The position numbers were made by a program, and so were the translations under genes. Below, one piece after another: positions 59,101 through 64,000 of a DNA stretch of 64,000 nt (the stretch's first letter is position 1; every line of letters starts with the position of its first letter). The notes under the pieces are model-generated. The model ran no database searches, was not told the DNA's origin, and saw only the letters and a program-made list of their open reading frames with translations. Source of the DNA: Callipepla californica brunnescens (Eukaryota; Chordata; Aves; Galliformes; Odontophoridae); the NCBI GenBank assembly GCA_023055505.1, contig JALIRH010000027.1, positions 1,686,501 through 1,750,500 on the forward strand. The letters run 5' to 3'.

Positions 59101-62100
59101 GAACGGGCGATGTGACACTTGACCAGAGTTGCTACCAAACTCACTGTGAAAGCTTGAAGAATTATTCACTGTGAAGTATTTACAGAGCCTTTAAAATCCA
59201 TGCTCAGTGGTATTATTTACCCAGTTCTTCTAACGTAGCTGAATTCTTCCTTTATTTCTGTAGGTCAGATCTTGCCGACGAACCGAAACACACCAAGTCC
59301 TATTGATCCTGAGACCATCCAGGTTCCCGTTGGCTACGAACCTGACCCTGCAGATCTTGCTCTTTCCAGTATTCCTGGCCAGGAGATGTTCGACCCTCGC
59401 AAGCGCAAGTTCTCTGAAGAAGAGCTGAAACCACAGCCAATGATTAAGAAAGCTCGCAAAGTCTTCATTCCAGATGACCTGAAGGTAAATTGGAACTGGT
59501 GAGATTGCTCACACACAAACCCTAAGACAGTTGTGCTCTCAGATACACATTAGGAGTGTGAATCTGTAATGTAAATCTGCCAAACGAGAAATGACTTTCG
59601 TAGAATGAAACTGTTAATGGTTCTGAGGAAGACTGAGGGGAGGATATCCCTTATGTGTTAATCAACAGTTGAAATTCATATCGATATTAATTTCCTTTGT
59701 ATGCCAGAAACTTCCTGCGTGACCTTGGACAAGCTTAATTTGTCCCATATTTCCCACTTACAAAACAGTCTGATCATGTTTCCTTTTCCTCCACCCTGTC
59801 TGGCTCATTGGCATGGTCTGCAGAGTCTTCAAGGAAGAATCCCTCTCTCACAGAGCTAGTCTGTGGAGACAGAGTGAAATATGTTTTGTCTTGTTTGGAA
59901 GTTCCTTTAGCTCTGTGTTGTAACAACATATGGGAGCACTGCACTAAGTACTGTTAATTTAAGTGAAAGAATCTAAGGCTGTTTAAGGAAAGTAGAAGAA
60001 AATAATTCTGCCAGTAAGTGTATTTTAATACAATATATAAAATATAATACGATCTTTAAAAAGAAACAGCACTCTCGTTTATGTCTCTCACCATTTCTGA
60101 GAAGACCAAAAGCTCCCCAGAGGAGAGCTGAACCACTTGATCAGCTGATTCAGTTTATCAAACAGCTGAAAATTGTCATTATGTTCAAATCTCTATTTAT
60201 TTCCCAGCGTGTGATGGCCAGGAGGACCTTTTTATCAGAAGTAGTGAGCGCAGGGTTTCATCCTGCTGTTGCTCCCCAAGGTACAGAATGAAAAAGCCTG
60301 TTGGAAGAGGGAATCTTTGGCTGTGTGTGCAGAGAGGCCACGTGTGCTCACCGCAGTCCCAGTGTTAGGGAAAGAAGCTGATGCTGCTTGCTATTTTTAT
60401 CCCTAAGGATAATGTTGTGCAAGCTCAAAGTGCAGAAAGCACAGACCCGGTAGCGTTCAGGTGATAATGTTGCTTTCACTTTGTAACGTCCTCTGTTTCC
60501 ATTCAGAAAGGTTTCTCTGTACCGTGCCGTGATTTTTTCAGGCAGACTGTACTGTTTCTGATGCTCTGTTGGCATTGCAGTGTACTGTGATGTCTGCCTA
60601 ACTGGAGAAGTTCAGTACAGAAACGGCTGCGTGGATGTAAATAGAGGGAGACTTGTCTCTCTGTCATACGTCCCTCTGAGGCACGTCCCAGGTATCCTAG
60701 CTAGCCAAAGTTAGCTTTTGCCAAAAAAACGCCTCATAACAGAGGCAGGAAGTGTCAGTGTCTTGTGTACAGCAGTGGAGCACACAAGTTTTCAGTCTTA
60801 AACAGAACTAGAATGTCGGGGTCACATTTCCCCGAGATAATCACATCAGATGCCCTTGACTCATTCCAGAATGCTTGACCCAAGTGCTGCTTCTGCCCTG
60901 GCATGTGGAATGGCTGTTGAGTTCTCGGGGAGGGTAAGCAGATTAGACCAGTCAATCGTCTCTGGGTTGCATGTGATTTTGAAATGCCAGCCTTACCTCT
61001 TTTGGGCCTGGATTAAGGGATTTGCTGCAGCAATTTGTTAAAATAAAGATGGATGAAGCCTAGGTGGCACACTAATAAATTGCTTAAAGCTGATTTTTTT
61101 GGAGTGGAATGAGATGGGAAATTATAAACAAGATTTGGGTCATAGCTTTTTGCTGCATGCTTGTTTTTAAGAGGATTTTTTTTTTTGGGGGGTCCTATCT
61201 AAATGCAGGTGAAAAGCAATTCAGAGATACACTGGCTCCAGGTCATCACTGTTGGACACCTCACTCAGCTAAAACAGTGTAAAGCAGTTGGAGAGTGCTT
61301 CTTGCTGTCCTTTTGCTCTTGCTTTGCCTTGTGCAAGCAGCAGCAGAAGATGCAGAGCAGCTGTATTAGCCTTGTCATGTTTCCTGCAGCAAGGCACAGG
61401 AGTGGGTGGTGTTCCCCTGCTCAGTAGGGACAGATGGCTCTCAGCTCTCACCCGGGAGATGGGGCTGTGCTGCAGTGCTTGGTAAAACAGGAGAGCTGCA
61501 CTCAGATCATAAGCAAATGCAAGCGTATAAAAACGGTGCTGAGAAGGGAAGCTGGAGCTGTACAGCTCAGCCAGGCAGTCCGAGGCTGAATGGCTGTGTC
61601 ACTCTTTCTTCAGGGGACTGAATTTCACTTTTTTAAGAGATTCTGCCCACTTTTTGTTTACTGAGTTGTTCCAGTTTTCAAGAGCTTAATTCACTTTCAT
61701 AGCAACTCATCAAAAAGAGTGGAGAGGTCAGGTGAAACTGAGCCGAAAGTTAGAGCCTTTGATACACAGATATAACTGAAGTGATGTCCTCGAGGCAGGT
61801 CTTTGGGGGCAGCACTTTGGGAATGCGTTGACTTGTGAAACTTTAGAGGTGAGCAGACCTATTTCTGGCACATCCTTTTTACCTCACTGTCAGAGCCCAT
61901 CGCAGGAATCTCTTTGCGGGGGGTACCCAAAGCAGCCGTGAATTCAGTTGTTTTGCCATTCCCAAATTGGCTGTGAAGCTGTGCCAAGGAATCTTCTTCC
62001 AATGACTCTCTGTTGTGGTGTGCAAGCACAAACCCTTTTGGGGTGCTGTAGTGGAAGCTCTGATCAGAGCACAGGGCCAAACAACAAGGACGTGGATGGT

Positions 62101-62694
62101 TCCACGAAGCAGAGTGACCCAGGTGTTGGGTGGCAAAGGGGAGCAGGGCCGTATTTAATCAGCAGTGCTTGAGCAACCAGCTGGGAGTCATCGCACACGT
62201 AGGTGTGGATGTGCTAACCAGGTCAGCACAGCTGGGAGCTGGAGTATCGCTCTGGTTCTCCATGGAGGAATTCGTTCACGTTTGTGTAAACATTTTGGCG
62301 GGAACGCCAGCCGGCCTTCGCGCTCACTGGCCGTGCTGGGCCTTCTCAGGGCACAAATAAGGGCACAAGTAAGCCAAATCACAGCAAAATCCCCGGGGCC
62401 GGGGCACCCTCACCCCATGCAGAGCACACCCCGGCGGACGTGTAACCTTGTTTGTGTCTCCGTGTGCTCCCCGAGCAGGACGACAAGTACTGGGCGAGGC
62501 GCAGAAAGAACAACATGGCTGCCAAGCGGTCGCGGGACGCGCGCCGGCTGAAGGAGAACCAGATCGCCATCCGCGCCTCCTTCCTGGAGAAGGAGAACTC
62601 GGCGCTCCGGCAGGAGGTGGCCGACCTGAGGAAAGAGCTGGGCAAGTGCAAGAACGTCCTGGCCAAGTACGAGGCGCGGCACGGCCCCCTGTAG
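35043..62694 (+). CDS. HLF: HLF, hepatic leukemia factor, PAR-bZIP transcription factor, complete coding region in four exons
   Basis: The join is 35043-35148, 35504-35839, 59264-59484, 62479-62694. That is 879 nt, giving 292 residues plus TAG, with all splice phases compatible. Residues 67-95 ([20 protein letters not shown] then [10 protein letters not shown]) are the PAR-bZIP activation core. Residues about 172-221 form the proline- and acid-rich PAR domain ([20 protein letters not shown] then basic FxxEELKPQP). The basic region carries Asn232 and Arg240 in NNMAAKRSR. The zipper has heptad positions 250, 257, 264, 271, 278, 285 and the protein ends ARHGPL. Identity to mammalian HLF is very high, and details such as SQN/MQSP and [12 protein letters not shown] separate it from TEF and DBP. 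In the known family it binds RTTAYGTAAY D-boxes as homodimer or PAR heterodimer in the nucleus, oscillates with the clock, and marks haematopoietic stem cells. The ATG has a good Kozak context (CCCACCATGT). Confidence 0.97.
35149..35503 (+). other. HLF: HLF intron 1 (355 bp)
   Basis: This is a short phase-1 intron with GTGAGA at the 5' end, a long T-rich tract near 35471-35486 and the acceptor GTTTAAG at 35503. It holds a C14 run at 35163-35176. Confidence 0.9.
35504..35839 (+). CDS. HLF: HLF coding exon 2, activation domain
   Basis: The acceptor is TTGTTTAAG and the donor is GTAAAT at 35840. The exon is 336 nt, phase 1 to 1, encoding residues 36-147. It begins with a Lys/Asp/Glu-rich run ([12 protein letters not shown]). 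It then carries the conserved activation core [20 protein letters not shown], the acidic [13 protein letters not shown], and a His/Pro/Ser-rich stretch ending MQSPVRPG. An internal Met (residue 83, codon 35644-35646) corresponds to the start of short HLF isoforms known in mammals. Confidence 0.96.
43222..43229. promoter_or_regulatory. Perfect D-box core TTACGTAA in HLF intron 2
   Basis: The context TTTACGTAAT matches the HLF/TEF/DBP consensus RTTAYGTAAY at nine of ten positions, with the first base T in place of a purine. NFIL3/E4BP4 recognises the same site. This is the binding site type of the protein the gene encodes, so autoregulation is possible. It is a single site and could be chance. 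Confidence 0.4.
56827..56844. repeat. 18-bp perfect palindrome
   Basis: AAGGTCCTTAAGGACCTT is identical to its own reverse complement. It can be read as inverted AGGTCC/GGACCT half-sites, which are imperfect nuclear-receptor-like motifs. No function is established and it may be chance. Confidence 0.6.
59264..59484 (+). CDS. HLF: HLF coding exon 3, PAR domain
   Basis: The acceptor is TTTCTGTAG ending at 59263 and the donor is GTAAAT at 59485. The exon is 221 nt. Its first two bases complete Gly148, then residues 149-221 follow. It encodes [20 protein letters not shown] and the whole proline- and acid-rich (PAR) domain, ending in the basic extension [15 protein letters not shown]. This segment precedes the DNA-contacting basic region and is the defining feature of the DBP/TEF/HLF family. 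It is almost invariant from mammals to birds. Confidence 0.97.
59485..62478 (+). other. HLF: HLF intron 3 (3.0 kb)
   Basis: This is a phase-0 intron from GTAAAT to CCCCGAGCAG. It separates the PAR domain from the bZIP exon. In human leukaemias with t(17;19) the equivalent intron is where TCF3-HLF fusions break, because the last exon alone carries the bZIP. No other feature was recognised. Confidence 0.9.
62479..62694 (+). CDS. HLF: HLF terminal coding exon, bZIP domain
   Basis: The acceptor is CCCCGAGCAG ending at 62478. The exon has 71 codons then TAG at 62692-62694. It encodes the complete basic region ([20 protein letters not shown]) and leucine zipper (heptad Ile250, Leu257, Leu264, Leu271, Cys278, Tyr285), ending YEARHGPL. 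The exon is markedly GC-rich compared with its surroundings, and its upstream splice context is also GC-rich. The residues that contact DNA (Asn232, Arg240 and neighbours) are intact. Confidence 0.97.
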   Translation, partial: DDKYWARRRKNNMAAKRSRDARRLKENQIAIRASFLEKENSALRQEVADLRKELGKCKNVLAKYEARHGPL

Positions 62695-62731
62695 AGTCGT
62701 GGGAGGGGAGTGGGGTGGTTTGTTTGGTTGG

Positions 62732-62780
62732 TTTTTTTTTTTTCTTTTTTCCTTTTTTTTTTTTCTTTTTTTTTTTTTTT
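62732..62780 (+). repeat. T-rich tract in HLF 3' UTR
   Basis: T runs of 6 to about 20 bases are interrupted by single or paired C, starting about 40 bases after the stop codon. In the mRNA this would be a strong poly-U/pyrimidine tract. Confidence 0.9.
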
Positions 62781-62914
62781 GTTTTCTGTGTTTCGGTTGC
62801 GGGTTGGCATTTGAATCGATGGACAATGTGTTTCCTGTTTGATAGCACCACGCCCAAACCAACCTTTCTGTCTTCAGCACTTTACCAGAAGCAGAAACAA
62901 AACTGACTTAACGT

Positions 62915-62916
62915 TA

Positions 62917-62951
<35 letters not shown>
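62915..62951 (+). repeat. (TA)n microsatellite in HLF 3' UTR
   Basis: About 18 TA units are interrupted once by a C at 62935. A G/T-G/C alternating stretch (GTGTGCGTGTGTGAGTGCG) follows shortly at 62971-62999. The run is self-complementary and could fold on itself. Confidence 0.9.
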
Positions 62952-63148
62952 TATTTTTTTTTTCTGTCAGCGTGTGCGTGTGTGAGTGCGTGCGTGTGCA
63001 TCTCAGCACTTCCCATTTTTACAGAGCCCTCTTGGGGAGGGTGCCACATTTTTACCTGGACTGTTGAGGACCGTCATAGTAAGCTTTGTATTCTATATAT
63101 TTTTTTTCTTTTTTCCAGTGCTGCTTCGGATTAGGGTTTTTACGTTCT

Positions 63149-63169
63149 CCCCCCCCCCCCCCCCCCCCC
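63149..63169 (+). repeat. C21 homopolymer in HLF 3' UTR
   Basis: This is an uninterrupted run of 21 C. It is rare in vertebrate mRNA, can adopt i-motif or poly-C structures, and is a known weak point for sequencing accuracy. Confidence 0.9.
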
Positions 63170-63205
63170 GACTCACTTGGAAAGATCCCAGTATAAATTA
63201 TATTT

Positions 63206-63260
63206 AAAAAAAAAAAAAAAAAAAGGAAAAAATAAAAAAAGAAAAAAGAAAAAAAAAAAA
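63206..63260 (+). repeat. A-rich tract in HLF 3' UTR
   Basis: An A19 run is followed by further A-rich sequence broken by G and T. It is not a retroposed poly-A tail as far as I can see, because no element body precedes it. Confidence 0.85.
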
Positions 63261-63330
63261 GTAGATCAGAGTTTTTTCGAGAGCGACAAGCTGTTGTTTA
63301 AGTATGTCTAATCAGAACAGTTAACACGCT

Positions 63331-63336
63331 AATAAA
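63331..63336 (+). terminator. Candidate polyadenylation signal of HLF
   Basis: This is a canonical AATAAA in the context GCTAATAAAGTGC, 640 bases after the stop codon. It may be a proximal site, with a distal one beyond the window. Confidence 0.4.
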
Positions 63337-64000
63337 GTGCACAAATAATAATTTAGTACTACACTGCAGAAATATTATTAATTTATAGATTGCTTTCGTT
63401 GTATTTTAAGTTCTGGTGGTAATTGTCTTCAGATTTAAAGTGCTGTTAGACTGAGTTAGCTCTACTCATGATAGATCCCATAACGGCTTCTCTGTAGCTA
63501 TTAAGGTTCCTTTTGTTTCCACGGACCCCAGGTAGGTAGGAGTGCTGTTGGTAGAGCACAGAGTGTGTACTTTGCACTGTCTGTACCTGAAGCAATAATC
63601 CTGTTGTACGCTAGCATGCTGCCTGGATGTTCCTAGTGGACGTAGGATGGTTTCCCCACCCAACAGGAGTTTTTCATGTCTTTAACAAAAAAAAAAAAAA
63701 GTAATTCAGAGACACGTTCGTGTGAGCATGCTCATTGTATCCCTGCTATGGGGAGCGCATGTTTAAGAAGCAGGATAATTAGCTGAGACGACAAAATTAA
63801 TAGCATCGGATCAGATCTGGCGTTGAAATCAGAGGGGCTTTTCTGTTTTCAGTTAGTTACGCATTTCTTCGAGTTCCATTTTGTGATTTAAAAATTAAGT
63901 AACCTGGGTTCAGTTGTTTTTTTTCCCCACGTCGTGTAATATATTTTCCGTGGACTCTCTCTTGCTGTTATGGAAATCACTTTAATTCAGTTAGAAGAAG

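Larger units (their letters stand above)
35840..59263 (+). other. HLF: HLF intron 2 (23.4 kb)
   Basis: This is a phase-1 intron with GTAAAT at the 5' end and TTTATTTCTGTAG at the 3' end. It contains homopolymers (T17 at 37508-37524, A15 at 37688-37702, A15 at 49087-49101), a perfect D-box core at 43222-43229, and AT-rich blocks that look conserved (see findings). No additional exon was recognised. Its open frames, the longest being 194 codons on the minus strand at 49417-50001, show no known domain. Confidence 0.85.
62695..64000 (+). other. HLF: HLF 3' UTR, open at the window end
   Basis: This is noncoding sequence after TAG. It begins with a U-rich block, contains several simple repeats and has AATAAA at 63331-63336. 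Mammalian HLF mRNAs have a long 3' UTR of several kilobases, so the transcript may continue past the window. Confidence 0.75.

Noticed and set aside
62324..62880. Overlapping minus-strand frames of 143-177 codons over the HLF bZIP exon, rich in Lys
   Set aside because: They are shadows of the real plus-strand bZIP exon, and the Lys runs are the reverse complement of the T-rich 3' UTR tract.
1..64000. CRISPR arrays, bacterial operons, tRNA or rRNA genes, endogenous retroviral genes
   Set aside because: None seen. The spliced vertebrate genes and the CR1 tail make bacterial systems implausible, and no LTR, gag, pol or env-like frame was recognised.

Overview
The window is vertebrate nuclear DNA, most likely from a galliform bird such as chicken. 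Three observations support this. Genes are split by GT-AG introns. Repeats are sparse, with one CR1-like LINE 3' tail and no SINEs recognised. The introns are compact compared with mammals. Two neighbouring plus-strand genes can be assembled by matching splice phases: the 3' part of STXBP4 (syntaxin-binding protein 4, Synip) and the whole coding region of HLF (hepatic leukemia factor, a PAR-bZIP transcription factor). STXBP4-HLF is also the gene order on human 17q22, so the window is a conserved syntenic block. The chicken chromosome 18 assignment is inferred from that synteny and was not read from the sequence.

Layout. Positions 1-3872 hold STXBP4 intron with no exon recognised. Six STXBP4 coding exons lie between 3873 and 20881. 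They encode the last 216 residues: a coiled coil, a variable linker and a C-terminal WW domain split by a 6.5-kb intron. A 3' UTR follows, with a candidate polyadenylation signal at 21921. About 11.8 kb of intergenic DNA separates the genes. A strong CpG island (about 33.7-35.3 kb) is the HLF promoter and first exon. It carries two CACGTG E-boxes, a perfect ROR/REV-ERB element, a palindromic cAMP-response element and a CCAAT box. HLF has four coding exons (35043-35148, 35504-35839, 59264-59484, 62479-62694) encoding 292 residues, with a 23.4-kb second intron. Its 3' UTR is rich in simple repeats and runs to the end of the window, where it may be truncated.

Functional reading. From family knowledge, STXBP4 binds syntaxin-4 and regulates insulin-stimulated GLUT4 vesicle docking, and it also stabilises deltaNp63. 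HLF is a clock-output transcription factor that binds D-box sites of the type RTTAYGTAAY. The HLF promoter shows the DNA elements expected for CLOCK:BMAL1 and ROR/REV-ERB control. A perfect D-box core in HLF intron 2 suggests possible feedback by PAR-bZIP factors or NFIL3.

Limits. No wholly novel biological system is visible. The items most worth checking are the clock-element cluster in the HLF promoter, the intron-2 D-box, several conserved-looking noncoding blocks, and one antisense open frame behind a good splice acceptor inside STXBP4. Most other open frames of 60-218 codons look like chance ORFs.
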